Assembly (NCBI RefSeq): GCF_002005445.1
Contig: NZ_CP014692.1
Coordinates: 372,001 to 436,000, forward strand
From: Acetobacter aceti
Lineage (GTDB): Bacteria; Pseudomonadota; Alphaproteobacteria; Acetobacterales; Acetobacteraceae
Length of the DNA: 64,000 nucleotides
Direction: 5' to 3'
In this document: positions 52,511-62,368 of the stretch, piece after piece
How the letters are laid out: every line of letters begins with the position of its first letter
Position numbering within the stretch: position 1 is the first letter of the stretch
Position numbers and translations under genes: made by a program
The notes under the pieces: model-generated
What the model was told of the DNA's origin: nothing
The model's database searches: none
The model's input: the letters and a program-made list of their open reading frames with translations, nothing else

Positions 52511-54373
52511 TTGTCTGAGACTGTGTATAGAAACGCCACCCTGTTTGATGGTCTTGGGGGAGCGCCGGTCGAGTCCGATATTTTCGTGCGGGATGGTGTT
52601 GTCGCCGCCGTCGGGCAAGCCCTTCCCGCTTCGAAGGAGGCAGTGGAAATTGAATGTCGAGGGCTCTGGCTGCTGCCGGGCATGCTCGATATCCATACCC
52701 ATCTCGATCTGGAAGTGGAACTGACGCCCGGCCTCCCGGAAGTCGTGAGGCACGGAACGACCACTGTCGTGATCGGCAACTGCTCGATTGGTGTGACCTA
52801 CGGCAACCAGCGTCGCAATGGTGAGGATCCAATTGTGGATTGCTTTGCCCGGGTGGAAAATATCCCCCGTGCCGTTCTGGTAAAAGTGGCTGAACACTGT
52901 AGCTGGAACAGTTCCGGCAGTTATCTGGATCATCTCAGGTCATTGCCGCTTGGTGTGAATATCGCGCCGCTCCTCCCGCATTCCATGGTGCGGATTGAGG
53001 CGATGGGTCTGACCGGATCGGTTTCCCGAAAACCAACGGCTGCGGAACTGCGGCAGATGGAGCGGCTGGTGGAGACGGCCATGGAAGAGGGATATGTCGG
53101 TCTGTCCACGGATGCGCTCCCCTTCCATTTTCTCGCCAATTCTCCGAACAAGAAAAGTAAAATACCAACCCAGTATGCTGAATTTTCAGAAATAAAACGT
53201 CTTTTATCCGTTGTCCGGCGTTTTGGACGAGTCTGGCAGGCGACACCGCCGAAAGACGATGTTGTCGCCGCAGTCAGAGGGTTTCTGCTGACCAGTCGAC
53301 GTCTTTACCGGCGTGCGCTGAAGACATCCGTTCTGGCAGCCCTTGATCTGCGAACCAACCAGTTGGCTTACAGACTCTGCCTTATGCTGGCTCGCATACT
53401 CAATTCAAAAATCATTGGTGGACACTTCCATTTTCAGGCTTTGTCGGCACCTTTCAGAATCTGGAGCGATGGCGCCATCAATCCGGTCGCGGACGAACTG
53501 CCGGAACTCCGTGCTCTGAATGAGCTTGAGCTGGATGATCGAAAGGAACGTCTCCGGATTTTGAATGATCCCCAGTGGGAAAAGAATTTTTGTCGCATGT
53601 GGATGAAGGGCAGGGAAGGGTTGTCACTTGCCCGGCTGATGCGATGGCTCCGTCTTGATCATGTTGTTCTGAGCCGCTCTCTCGCAGACATGAATGTCGT
53701 GGAGTGTCCGCTTCCACACTGGTGCGGCAAGACTCTGAAAGAACCCTATCGCCGACTGCAACTGTGGCGGACATCGGGAGGACGTTACGGAGCGGAGAAC
53801 GCTGCCGAGGCGGAACTGTTCAGGAAAGCGCGGGATTCTGTGCAGAACGACGCGTTGTTCCTGCTGTTTCTGTTGCGTGAATGGGATACTGCGCTGCGCT
53901 GGAATACTGTTATTGCAAATAATAATCCCGATATCCTCAGGCATCTTCTGTTTCACCCCATGACGCTCCCGGGCTTTAACGACAGTGGTGCGCATCTTGC
54001 GAATATAGCTTTTTACGATGGCAACCTGCGCACCCTGAAGATCGCGCAGGAGGATGGAGCCGTCCGGGTTGCCGAGAGCATCATGCGTCTGACCTCCATT
54101 CCGGCTGAATTTTTCGGTCTGGATGTCGGCGTCATCCGCACAGGCGCCAAGGCGGATCTGTGTCTCATCGACCCGGAAGCGCTCCGTTTGTGGAATCCCG
54201 AGCAGACCTGTGAATTACAGGAACGGTCGGAACTGGGGTGTCGCGCCATGGTCAACCGGCCAGTGGGCGTCGTTCGGGAGGTTATGGTGTCAGGACGGCG
54301 TGTCTGGATCGAGGGCGAGTATGCGGACGGTCTGGGCGCGATGTCTTATGGTTCGGTGCTGCGTGCCCGCTGA
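52511..54373 (+). CDS. Amidohydrolase-family protein (N-acyl-D-amino-acid deacylase-like)
   Basis: The 620-residue product starts with a metal-dependent hydrolase core: TVYRNATLFDGLGGAPVESDIFVRDGVVAAVG, then the metal-binding HxH in GMLDIHTHLDLEVEL, HGTTTVVIGNCSIG and a late MTLPGFNDSGAHLANI with the conserved Asp. GAKADLCLIDP leads to the closing beta sandwich. A ~150-residue middle region (about 235-385) is not familiar. The frame is open from 52418, but the TTG at 52511 has a perfect GGAGG five bases upstream and gives the normal family start; an ATG at 52454 is the alternative. Confidence 0.78.
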   Translation: MSETVYRNATLFDGLGGAPVESDIFVRDGVVAAVGQALPASKEAVEIECRGLWLLPGMLDIHTHLDLEVELTPGLPEVVRHGTTTVVIGNCSIGVTYGNQRRNGEDPIVDCFARVENIPRAVLVKVAEHCSWNSSGSYLDHLRSLPLGVNIAPLLPHSMVRIEAMGLTGSVSRKPTAAELRQMERLVETAMEEGYVGLSTDALPFHFLANSPNKKSKIPTQYAEFSEIKRLLSVVRRFGRVWQATPPKDDVVAAVRGFLLTSRRLYRRALKTSVLAALDLRTNQLAYRLCLMLARILNSKIIGGHFHFQALSAPFRIWSDGAINPVADELPELRALNELELDDRKERLRILNDPQWEKNFCRMWMKGREGLSLARLMRWLRLDHVVLSRSLADMNVVECPLPHWCGKTLKEPYRRLQLWRTSGGRYGAENAAEAELFRKARDSVQNDALFLLFLLREWDTALRWNTVIANNNPDILRHLLFHPMTLPGFNDSGAHLANIAFYDGNLRTLKIAQEDGAVRVAESIMRLTSIPAEFFGLDVGVIRTGAKADLCLIDPEALRLWNPEQTCELQERSELGCRAMVNRPVGVVREVMVSGRRVWIEGEYADGLGAMSYGSVLRAR

Positions 54374-54588
54374 AACAGGCGGATTCAGGGGCGGCGCCGG
54401 CAGTCCGCCGCTGGCGAAGGAGCCTTCAACCAGCTTTTTAGATTGTTTTTTTGTGTTAAAATCACTGTGGCTATTGTGACTGCTGACAGGTTGTTTCTCT
54501 GCCTGTAAGCTTAATACAGTCTGTGTCATGTTGTGGAAGACGGTGTGTTCCTGCGTGGCGCACATTATGAGGATTGAAAGGGTGTTCG

Positions 54589-55092
54589 ATGAGGTGGCTT
54601 TGCGTTCTGGCGGGAGCTCTTGCGATGAGCGTCGCTGTTGCGGCGCATGCTGAAGACTATGGTCAGCAGGTCAAAAAGGCGAAATTTCTGACCATCAAGG
54701 ATGCCAGGCCCGTTGCCATCTCCAGTGCCGAAAGCCTGCGGAGTGTCGGGAATCTGGAATTCCGGGATGGAAAATATATTGATGATTGCAATCATCCTGT
54801 GACGCCTCGCAGCATCACGCTGGATGTCGGAAAAGCTTTGCCTGATGTAAGGGCTGTTTTCCTTGAGGATAGTGCCTGCTATGGAGCGGGTGGAAGCAGT
54901 CTGACCCTTCTTGATGGAAATGACCGGGTGATCTGGCAGGATAATGCAGCAGGTGTTGCTGTTCTCGCGACGGTGCATGACAAGGTCAGGGATCTTGCTT
55001 TTGGAGAGACCGGTTCGGCGTTCGCTGTGTGGCAGTGGAATGACAGCGGTCACGTCTATGAATTGCTGGAGAATGTTGAACTGCCGAACTGA
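54589..55092 (+). CDS. Secreted hypothetical protein
   Basis: The 167-residue product has a clear signal peptide (MRWLCVLAGALAMSVAVAAHA) and a mature part of about 145 residues that looks mostly beta. It has two cysteines (DDCNHPV and DSACYGAG) that could pair. No family is recognised. The ATG at 54589 follows AAAGGG and gives the signal peptide; an in-frame TTG lies 15 bases upstream. The 215-base gap before it contains GC-rich inverted repeats and a T run (54437-54451) that may end the amidohydrolase transcript. Confidence 0.65.
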   Translation: MRWLCVLAGALAMSVAVAAHAEDYGQQVKKAKFLTIKDARPVAISSAESLRSVGNLEFRDGKYIDDCNHPVTPRSITLDVGKALPDVRAVFLEDSACYGAGGSSLTLLDGNDRVIWQDNAAGVAVLATVHDKVRDLAFGETGSAFAVWQWNDSGHVYELLENVELPN

Positions 55093-55132
55093 TGGTGTCA
55101 TCAATATTCCGGATATCAGTTCGCCTCTGAAA

Positions 55133-55152
55133 ATCTCCTGATGTCAGGAGAT
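55133..55152. terminator. Bidirectional hairpin between converging genes
   Basis: ATCTCCTG (55133-55140) and CAGGAGAT (55145-55152) form a perfect 8-base stem with an ATGT loop between the secreted hypothetical gene and the alpha/beta hydrolase gene, overlapping the latter's stop. On the minus strand it is followed by TTTTC. Confidence 0.55.
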
Positions 55153-56130
55153 GAAATGTTTCTGACGCATCCATTCATGAGCCATTTCCGGCCAGACAGC
55201 AGTGTCTGTGCCGGGGCGTCCCAGACCAAAGCCATGTCCCCCGTTTCTGAAAAGATGTCTGACTACATCAACATTGTTGTCCTGGCAGGATTTTTCCAGA
55301 ATAGCAGTATTCTCGGCGCTTGCGATGCGGTCGTCCGCCGCCTGCACGAGAAAAAAAGGTGGATCGCCGCGCTTTACATAAGTTTGCATTGACCAGTCGA
55401 TACTGTCCTGTTCCGTCGGATGGTCACCAATCAGCATCCGACGCGTGGCTGTATGCTGGTAGGGCGGTTCCAGAGTGACCACAGGATAGGCGAGCAGACT
55501 GAGAGCAAGGGTGGCGGACATGGTGTCGTACATGTCGACCGGCTGATAGGTTTTCCATTCCGGCCGGATCGCACACGTCCCCATCAGATGTCCGCCGGCG
55601 GAAAACCCGAGAGCGCCGATCCTTGATGGATCGATCCCGAATGCTTTTGCATGGCCGCGCACAAGACGGATGGCGCGCTGGGCATCCTGAAAGGGAGCCA
55701 GATGGCCATCTTTCCAGTGTTCTCCAGGAAGTCTGTATAACAGGACGAAGGCGGTAATGCCGAGCGAGGTCAGCCACTGGGCGGGAAGGACACCTTCTTT
55801 TCTGATCTGGATATACCGATAGCCACCCCCTCCTGCGACGATGATGGCTGCGCCGTTGGGGCGCTCCGGTCGATGGACGCTCAGTGTGGGAGTGGCGATA
55901 TTTGTCAGCGCTCCATGTGGCGACAGTCTTGGCATGCCCTGTGGGCCGCCGCCGTCAGGGGGCATGCCGTCCCACAGGGGGATATGCAGGTCATCTTCAG
56001 GCAGGGCTTCTTCTGGGTATCCGGCCGCGCCTGAATGGAAGTCATAGGAAGCGCGAGAACAGCGGGTCAGAAACGGCGCTGTCAGTGTGGCGGCGGCATT
56101 CAGTGTGAAAAGCCTGCGTTTCAACAGCAT
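55144..56130 (-). CDS. Alpha/beta hydrolase (acetyl esterase/lipase type), exported
   Basis: The 328-residue product begins MLLKRRLFTLNAAATLTAPFL, a short export signal with an RR pair that suggests Tat. The hydrolase core has an oxyanion region AAIIVAGGGGYRYIQIRKEG, the nucleophile elbow GALGFSAGGHLMG, an acid in FFLVQAADDRIAS and the final His in FRNGGHGFGLG. These are the features of BD-FAE-like carbohydrate or acyl esterases. The substrate is unknown. The gene is downstream of the GT61 gene on the same strand, with an 86-base gap. Confidence 0.85.
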   Translation of the reverse strand: MLLKRRLFTLNAAATLTAPFLTRCSRASYDFHSGAAGYPEEALPEDDLHIPLWDGMPPDGGGPQGMPRLSPHGALTNIATPTLSVHRPERPNGAAIIVAGGGGYRYIQIRKEGVLPAQWLTSLGITAFVLLYRLPGEHWKDGHLAPFQDAQRAIRLVRGHAKAFGIDPSRIGALGFSAGGHLMGTCAIRPEWKTYQPVDMYDTMSATLALSLLAYPVVTLEPPYQHTATRRMLIGDHPTEQDSIDWSMQTYVKRGDPPFFLVQAADDRIASAENTAILEKSCQDNNVDVVRHLFRNGGHGFGLGRPGTDTAVWPEMAHEWMRQKHFIS

Positions 56131-56216
56131 ATACTAACCACTCCGTATCTCTGGCGATCGTTGTGTCGCTGGCTGTTGCCGAGAGTCAGATCATCACTGA
56201 TTTGACTCTTCCGGAC

Positions 56217-58331
56217 TCAGGCTTCGTACAGGTGGTCTCGTGCCTGGTTCTCGGCTTCAACAACTCTGAAAAACTCTTCCAGTTTCTTTGGTGTGAATGA
56301 AAAGAAGGTATTGTTCCTGTCATCCTTCTGCTCCTTGTCGGGAAAAACAAGAACATTTCTGTCGCGATAGATACGGCCGATATTGGCCTGAATCTGATTG
56401 AGCGGATTGAGTGTCCCGATCGTCATGCCATGCTGATTATAGACGGAAGCGTGCTGAGCCGAACCATGCTCGCCAATCTGACATCTCGTCTCAGCCACGA
56501 GCCGGATCTGCTCTTCGATGGAGAGTGTTTCAGGCTGAACGATTTCATACCCTCTCTCTCTGGCCATCTCTTCAAATGTGTCCTGCTGTTCGAAGACACG
56601 CTGAAATGTTTTATTGGGTTCCCACGCCTTGCGGGAAAGGCAGATTTTTCTCCAGGGTCTGATCTCTTCGGAGACGAGACCTTCGTAACATTCCTTGATA
56701 AACTTATGGTACATGTAAGACATGTTGACATACGACGGGATGATTGCGTCGGAGAACGTGAGAAATTCTTTCACATGATCAAAAAACAGAAATGATTCTG
56801 ATGGAATGCCTGCAACGGTATTCAGCAGTTTGCGACCCCAGGAGGGAGTTTCTGAAGTAATAACGATCTTTCTTTTGCGAAACTCTTCTTCTCCCAGAAG
56901 TTTTTGAGCGACTTTCAGACGGGGGATGTCATCAACGAGATAATGCCCGTAGCATCCATAACCTGCCCCGAAGGCGACAATGACCGGTTCTTCCACATGA
57001 CGGACATTTTCTGCCTGATCAAGACTTTTCCAATGTCCAGCAAGAGTTTCCTGTTCCGTAACAAAGGAAAGATAGGCTTCAAGACGAAGGAATTTTCCTT
57101 TTGACCAGTAGCTTCCATGGCCACTCAGTCCCAGGTCATTGACCTGAAAAATATTCAGCTGTGGAATGGCGGCAGGATTTCTTGTTTGTCTGTAAGCCTC
57201 AGGTTTTGAAGTGTTTCCGACGATTGTCACGTTGTCGCTTGGCGGAAAATAACAACCGGGCATGGAATTTATGAGTTTGCAGGTGGAAATATCAGATTTT
57301 ATGGTATTGCGACTGGCGAAACCGACAATGTTGACTCGTTTGAAGTGAATTCCATTGTCACGATATGGAATATCCTCTTCCTCAGGTGTTGATTCAATAA
57401 AGCTGTCATACACTTCCGCATCAATCAGAGTGATGCTGTCTTTTGATATGGCGTCTGGTTCTGTCGAGAAGGAATCAAGGATGAAAGCCTGAAAAGCATA
57501 TTTGGAAGTGATAAGATTGTAGTCGAGAGGAATTGCATGACGGATACAATGCTCTACATAGGCTACGACACGTTCGATATAGGCTTTGATCAGGGAATTG
57601 TCTGGTCTGGAGCAAAAAAAGCTCTTGTCCAGAAAACCTTCTCTTTCGATAATACCAAGACCGCGGGCGCAGTTCACGATCGGTGAAATGTTGGCTCGGG
57701 CAACGGAGTGGATGTCAACGGAAACGCCACCTTCCTTATACAGGGACAGCAGCAGGAAAAAATCTGATTCAGCCTGAGGGATTTCCAGACGATCAAAAAT
57801 AGAGGTGATATCATCGCCGAAGTTTAACGATATATAATCACGGGCCATAGGCTTGTTGTAGCAGGTATAAAGAGCCGATCTGTTCTTGTTGAAGAAGCCG
57901 ACATTCTCGATATATTCGCGCGTGTAATGCTCGGGATTATGCCGCATCTGCCTGATAAGGCTCGGGATGGAGGCGAACCTGTTATCGTAGATGTCGAATT
58001 CTTTCGAAAAATACTCTTTTGAGCTGCTCACCGTCTTCCTGAAATAAGGAAGTATTTCATTCCATGTGACGCCTTTTTCCCGAGCCGTGACATACGCCAG
58101 CTTTGCGAGATTGGGCTCATGTCCGGTGGAGGCTTCTGATTTCAAAAGCGCTACACAGGATGCATGCACTTCCTGCAGACAGTTTTCGCCGTGCAGGTAA
58201 ATATCACGAAGATACGTCTCGGCGGTATTTTTCAGGAATCCCTGTGATTCATTGATCAGCCGGAAAAGAATATTTCTGGAGGTTTCTGATTTCCATGCGG
58301 ACAGATCCTCACGAGATTCTTCAATAAACAT
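56217..58331 (-). CDS. Two-domain glycosyltransferase: GT32-like N-terminus, GT61 C-terminus
   Basis: The 704-residue product is longer than usual single transferases. Residues about 450-690 form a DUF563/GT61 domain (VIVAFGAGYGCYGHYLVDDIPRLKVAQ, CLSRKAW, CQIGEHGSAQHASVYNQHGMTIGTLNP). Residues 150-330 contain LYKEGGVSVDIHS (198-209), which resembles the GT32 motif YxxGGxYxDxD but with His in place of the second Asp, so this half may be inactive or altered. The first ~140 residues are helical and unrecognised. Codon use and the flanks are distinctly AT-richer than neighbouring genes, suggesting acquisition. An AGGAG precedes the ATG. Confidence 0.75.
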   Translation of the reverse strand: MFIEESREDLSAWKSETSRNILFRLINESQGFLKNTAETYLRDIYLHGENCLQEVHASCVALLKSEASTGHEPNLAKLAYVTAREKGVTWNEILPYFRKTVSSSKEYFSKEFDIYDNRFASIPSLIRQMRHNPEHYTREYIENVGFFNKNRSALYTCYNKPMARDYISLNFGDDITSIFDRLEIPQAESDFFLLLSLYKEGGVSVDIHSVARANISPIVNCARGLGIIEREGFLDKSFFCSRPDNSLIKAYIERVVAYVEHCIRHAIPLDYNLITSKYAFQAFILDSFSTEPDAISKDSITLIDAEVYDSFIESTPEEEDIPYRDNGIHFKRVNIVGFASRNTIKSDISTCKLINSMPGCYFPPSDNVTIVGNTSKPEAYRQTRNPAAIPQLNIFQVNDLGLSGHGSYWSKGKFLRLEAYLSFVTEQETLAGHWKSLDQAENVRHVEEPVIVAFGAGYGCYGHYLVDDIPRLKVAQKLLGEEEFRKRKIVITSETPSWGRKLLNTVAGIPSESFLFFDHVKEFLTFSDAIIPSYVNMSYMYHKFIKECYEGLVSEEIRPWRKICLSRKAWEPNKTFQRVFEQQDTFEEMARERGYEIVQPETLSIEEQIRLVAETRCQIGEHGSAQHASVYNQHGMTIGTLNPLNQIQANIGRIYRDRNVLVFPDKEQKDDRNNTFFSFTPKKLEEFFRVVEAENQARDHLYEA

Positions 58332-58576
58332 TTCTTCTCCTGCCCCAGACTGTGCGGACTTCAGATAAGGAACTATTAAAAATAGAAAGGTAAATTACCA
58401 ATAATTACTTACAAAGCAATAATATTTATATTTTTATCGATTATTTATCAAAAAAATACCGAAAAATAAAATCATGAATATCGCGATAAATATTTATTGG
58501 GAAGACATCCGGTCCCGTTCATGGTCATCAGTTCAAAATCTGGGGCGAGGACAGCGTTGTGGATAAAGCGGGGGCT
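58332..58576. other. AT-rich upstream region of the GT61 gene
   Basis: These 245 bases, especially 58375-58500, are far richer in A+T than the rest of the window, with runs such as TAATATTTATATTTTTA. They contain the promoter of the minus-strand glycosyltransferase gene and follow the end of ctaA. AT islands of this kind in GC-rich genomes often mark transferred DNA or silencer targets. Confidence 0.5.
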
Positions 58577-59692
58577 TCACCACCGCTTCCGTCTGGCCCC
58601 CCGAAGCGTGTGCATGGCAAATACGCCAATGCCAAGCAGAATTGCGGCGAATGTCTGATGAACAGTTCCTGCCCATGCAGGTACAACCAGCAGCAGCGTC
58701 GTGACGCCCAGAGCGTACTGAATCAGCACGGCCCATCCCAGCAATGCGACGGCGGCGTGGGCGCGTGTTGTCAGTTTTGTTTTCATGCCTGTGAGAACTG
58801 TCAGGCCAATTGCCAGCGCCGTCACTGTCGCCAGAAGGCGGTGATCGAACTGCACCGCCGGAATGTTGGCGATCCAGTTATACCAGAACGGGCTGAGCTT
58901 GGCGTACCCTTCCGGGATCAGATGGCCATCCATCAGGGGGAACGTGTTGAAGACGAACCCGGCATGGGTGCCCGCCGTAAAGCCTCCCGCCACAATCGTC
59001 AGGCCGATCAGGCCGAGGGCCGCGTGCAGGACGCTGCGGGTCCGGCGCGCACCAGCCATATCAGGCAGGACTTCCGGCTCGGGAAAACGCACCGAGAGCG
59101 CTGTCCACAGGATCGCGACATACAGAAGGAGCGCCATGCCAAGATGCAACACAAGCCTCACCGGCTCGACCGCCGTACTGTCCGCGCGGAAGCCTGACGC
59201 CACCATGAACCAGCCGATCGCTCCCTGAAGTCCGCCAAGCATAAAGAAGACCAGCAGACGGATCACCAGCCCACGGGTCAGCGCTTTTCTGAAAGCAAAA
59301 AACGCCAGACCTCCGAGCAGGTTGATGCCCATCAGCCGCCCCCAGAAACGGTGGATCCATTCCAGCCAGAAAATCTGCTGGAAGCCGGCCAGCCCAAATC
59401 CGTCATGCAGAATCTTGTACTGCGGGATGCCCTGATAAAGAGCGAACTCATGCTCCCACTGGGCATGCGTCAGCGGAGGAATGATTCCTGTCAGCGGACG
59501 CCATTCCATGATCGACAGACCCGAGCCGGTCAGGCGAGTCGCGCCGCCGAGGGCGATCATGCCGAGCAGCATGACGCAGATGCTCAGCAGCCAGTTGGAA
59601 ACATGGCGGCGATCACGCAGCCTCATGCCGTCACCAGCCTGTATGGCGTCGATTGAGGAAGAGGCTGAGGCAGGGGAGGACGTATTGGACAT
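58577..59692 (-). CDS. ctaA: Heme A synthase (COX15/CtaA)
   Basis: The 371-residue membrane protein has eight predicted spans. Haem-ligand histidines and family motifs are visible: [73 protein letters not shown] and [10 protein letters not shown]. It oxidises the C8 methyl of haem O to make haem A for aa3-type oxidases. It stands alone, divergent from the VTT-domain gene. Confidence 0.95.
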   Translation of the reverse strand: MSNTSSPASASSSIDAIQAGDGMRLRDRRHVSNWLLSICVMLLGMIALGGATRLTGSGLSIMEWRPLTGIIPPLTHAQWEHEFALYQGIPQYKILHDGFGLAGFQQIFWLEWIHRFWGRLMGINLLGGLAFFAFRKALTRGLVIRLLVFFMLGGLQGAIGWFMVASGFRADSTAVEPVRLVLHLGMALLLYVAILWTALSVRFPEPEVLPDMAGARRTRSVLHAALGLIGLTIVAGGFTAGTHAGFVFNTFPLMDGHLIPEGYAKLSPFWYNWIANIPAVQFDHRLLATVTALAIGLTVLTGMKTKLTTRAHAAVALLGWAVLIQYALGVTTLLLVVPAWAGTVHQTFAAILLGIGVFAMHTLRGARRKRW

Positions 59693-59747
59693 TTCGTCGG
59701 TTTAACGCGCTCTTGCAACCGTGGGCAAGGAGGTGTTACCGCGCGCC

Positions 59748-60512
59748 ATGAGCGAAAGCCCGATGTCAGATCCGACAGAAATGCACGACGGACAGATCCC
59801 GCCAGAGCAGGAGAAGGATTCCGGGAACCAGACGGTCCCATCCGCACTTTCTCTCCTCCGTCCGGCCGTCATGTTGATCGTCCTTCTGGGCGGCGCGATT
59901 GCCTTGCGGGAAGTGCCCGCGCTCCATGATCTGCTCAATGACACAGCCCAGCTCCGTCAGGGTGTTTCCGGGCGTCTCTGGTTCTGTCTCGCCGGAACGC
60001 TCTGGTGCCTCTTTGGCCTGCCACGCCAGATCCTGTGTTTCGCGGCTGGTGTGGCGTACGGTCTGGCTGAAGGAACGGCGTTCGCGACGTTGAGTACCGT
60101 CGCGGGCTCAGTGCTGTGCTGGGCCTGGGCGCGATGGGGCGCGCACAACTGGGCGCGGGAGACCATGGCGCGCAGGAAACATCAGGGAAAAGGTGGCATT
60201 CTCATGCGTTACGGAGAGCGAGTCGCCGGAATGCTTGATCGCCATCCGTTCGAGACGATTGTTACCCTGCGCCTGCTGCCGGTTGGGTCGGCGCTGCTGC
60301 TCAACCTGTTTGCGGGCCTGTCCGCTGTCGCCCTGCTGCCTTTTACAACCGCGACGCTGGTGGGAAGTCTTCCGCAAAGCCTCATTTTTGTTCTGCTGGG
60401 GTCAGGCGCGCAGTTTGGCGGTGTGGGGCGGACACTCATTGCCGTGGCGCTTTTCGCAGTTTCCGGTGTTCTGGGATACCGGCTGCTCAGACGCCTTGCC
60501 CGTAAGCGGTAG
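59748..60512 (+). CDS. TVP38/TMEM64 (VTT-domain) membrane protein
   Basis: The 254-residue protein has an N-terminal hydrophilic stretch (about 35 residues) and five to six membrane segments. The VTT/SNARE-associated core includes FGLPRQILCFAAGVAYGLAEGTAFATLSTVAGSVLCWAWARW and LRLLPVGSALLLNLFAGLSAVALLPFTTATLVGSLPQSLIFVLLG. Proteins of this family may move lipids between membrane leaflets; substrates are unknown in most bacteria. AAGGAGG lies 14 bases before the ATG at 59748, which is long; a GTG at 59721 is the other possible start. Confidence 0.82.
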   Translation: MSESPMSDPTEMHDGQIPPEQEKDSGNQTVPSALSLLRPAVMLIVLLGGAIALREVPALHDLLNDTAQLRQGVSGRLWFCLAGTLWCLFGLPRQILCFAAGVAYGLAEGTAFATLSTVAGSVLCWAWARWGAHNWARETMARRKHQGKGGILMRYGERVAGMLDRHPFETIVTLRLLPVGSALLLNLFAGLSAVALLPFTTATLVGSLPQSLIFVLLGSGAQFGGVGRTLIAVALFAVSGVLGYRLLRRLARKR

Positions 60513-60815
60513 GCCGGTTTTTCGTCTGACCATCAGCCATGCACTGCGACAGGCTGCATCATGTTTTTCGCCTGTTGCTCCACAACGACGCAAGTGTTCC
60601 TGCCGTCACAATGATGGAAAGCATCAGAAAAACTCACCTTACCCCTTGCAGAGAAGCAAAGCGGGACGCTAGGAGCAGCAGGACACGCCATAACTCTTTA
60701 TTTTTGTATGGCGTGCAGGATCCAAAGTCACCGTCACGTTGTCCGTGGCCGCGTCTGTCATAAATCCGCAAGCTTTTGCCCAGACATCACCAGACCACAA
60801 CATCCGGGAAATGGC
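60513..60815. other. Gap before the MFS transporter
   Basis: These 303 bases separate two + strand genes. Only short frames without ribosome sites are present. A CCGGTTTTTCG directly after the VTT gene might be a weak end signal. Nothing else was recognised. Confidence 0.35.
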
Positions 60816-62099
60816 ATGGCCGCTAACGCCCAGCCTCAGCAGCCTTCATCACGACACAGGTATGAAGTCCAGTCGACAACGCCCTGGTGGTTGCCGGTTC
60901 TGCTCGGATTCCTGACGGCTGTCGGTCCCATCTCGACGGACATCTATCTGCCGGCGTTCCCTTCGATGGTGCAGACGCTGCATACGAGTCTGTCGTCCGT
61001 GCAGATGACGCTGTCCATCTGGTTCGTCGGGCTCGCCATCGGACAGTTGACGGTCGGTCCTCTCTCGGACCGGTTCGGACGGCGCATGCCGCTGATCGCC
61101 GGGAATGTCATTTTCGCAGTCTGCTCGGCTGTCTGTGCGGCTGCACCGGATATCGTGACCTTCAGCATTGCCCGTTTCGTCGCCTCGATCGGGGCGTCGG
61201 CCAGTCTGGTCATCCCGACCGCCTGCGTGCGCGATCTGGTGCCGGATCAGCGGGCGGGAGCGCGCATGATGTCCCGTCTCGTGATGGTCATGGGTGTGGT
61301 GCCGATTCTCGCTCCGATGCTCGGCGGGATTGTGGTGACCTTCGTATCGTGGCGGGTGATCTTCTGGGCGTCCGCGGCGTACGGGCTCCTCTGCGTGCTG
61401 CTGGTTCTGCGTATGCTGCCGGAAACGCTGGACCACGAGCACCGTCTGCGCCTGCCGCCCATCACGCTGATGACACGTTACATCGTGCTCCTCCGTCATC
61501 GCGCCTTTCTCTCGCACGCGATGATCGCCGCTTTCTCGACCTTTCTGTCGTTCAGCTACCTGACGGCTGCGTCACCGGTTTTCATCAACGGTTTCCATTT
61601 TACGCCGTTCCAGTTCTCGATGCTGTTTGGTCTGTTCGCCGTGTTCATGATCGGCGCGTCCCAGGTCAACGGCGCTCTGGTCAGCCGGTTTGACCCTCAT
61701 AAAATCCTCTCCGTCGCCATCTGTATTTCCCTTGTCGGCAGTCTGCTGCTGACGGCGATTGCGTTCTGGCTGAACGTCCATCCCGGCTCCGGGCACGGTC
61801 TGTCGCTGATGGTGGTTCCTGTCATCATGGCCATGCTGCTCACGCTCAGCCCCACCGGCGTGATCTATCCGAACGCCACGATGGGCGCTCTGGCGGATCA
61901 GGCCCGTGTCGCAGGCACGGCGTCCGCTCTGGCGGGCACGATGCAATATGTGTTCGGCGCGATCGCGGGTGTTCTCGTAGGATTGCTGTCGGGCATGCCG
62001 TTCTTTGGTGAACAGACGCCTCTGCCGATGGCCATCGGCATGGCGATGGGTGCGGTAGCCATGCTTTTATGCCTCCCGATGCGCCCGGCTGTCCGATAG
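60816..62099 (+). CDS. MFS multidrug exporter, Bcr/CflA type
   Basis: The 427-residue protein has twelve membrane segments. It carries the DHA1 signatures WLPVLLGFLTAVGPISTDIYLPAFPSM (motif D1 of the Bcr/CflA group), GQLTVGPLSDRFGRRMPLI (motif A) and GASASLVIPTACVRDL (motif C region). It would export drugs or metabolites with proton antiport. The frame is open from 60708, but the ATG at 60816 after CCGGGAA fits the family start. Confidence 0.9.
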   Translation: MAANAQPQQPSSRHRYEVQSTTPWWLPVLLGFLTAVGPISTDIYLPAFPSMVQTLHTSLSSVQMTLSIWFVGLAIGQLTVGPLSDRFGRRMPLIAGNVIFAVCSAVCAAAPDIVTFSIARFVASIGASASLVIPTACVRDLVPDQRAGARMMSRLVMVMGVVPILAPMLGGIVVTFVSWRVIFWASAAYGLLCVLLVLRMLPETLDHEHRLRLPPITLMTRYIVLLRHRAFLSHAMIAAFSTFLSFSYLTAASPVFINGFHFTPFQFSMLFGLFAVFMIGASQVNGALVSRFDPHKILSVAICISLVGSLLLTAIAFWLNVHPGSGHGLSLMVVPVIMAMLLTLSPTGVIYPNATMGALADQARVAGTASALAGTMQYVFGAIAGVLVGLLSGMPFFGEQTPLPMAIGMAMGAVAMLLCLPMRPAVR

Positions 62100-62368
62100 G
62101 GTCCGCCCTTCGGGCAGGGATAGGGCGCAGCGCGGTTCGGGCCGGTGGTGCGTGATCAGTCCGGGCCGGTTCGGGCTGTAAAGGGGAAACGGCCTTCCTG
62201 GCGATCGAGACATGCAGGCGGATGTCAGCGGTGCAGATCATGCCGCAGATGGAATGATAACAGGAAAAAACTGTCTGCTGACTGCCACGTCTGTATAAAG
62301 AAGACCTTGACGCACGGCGTGATATGGCAGTGCTATGCCGCACGCGCCACTCTCTGACGGGATAAAAG

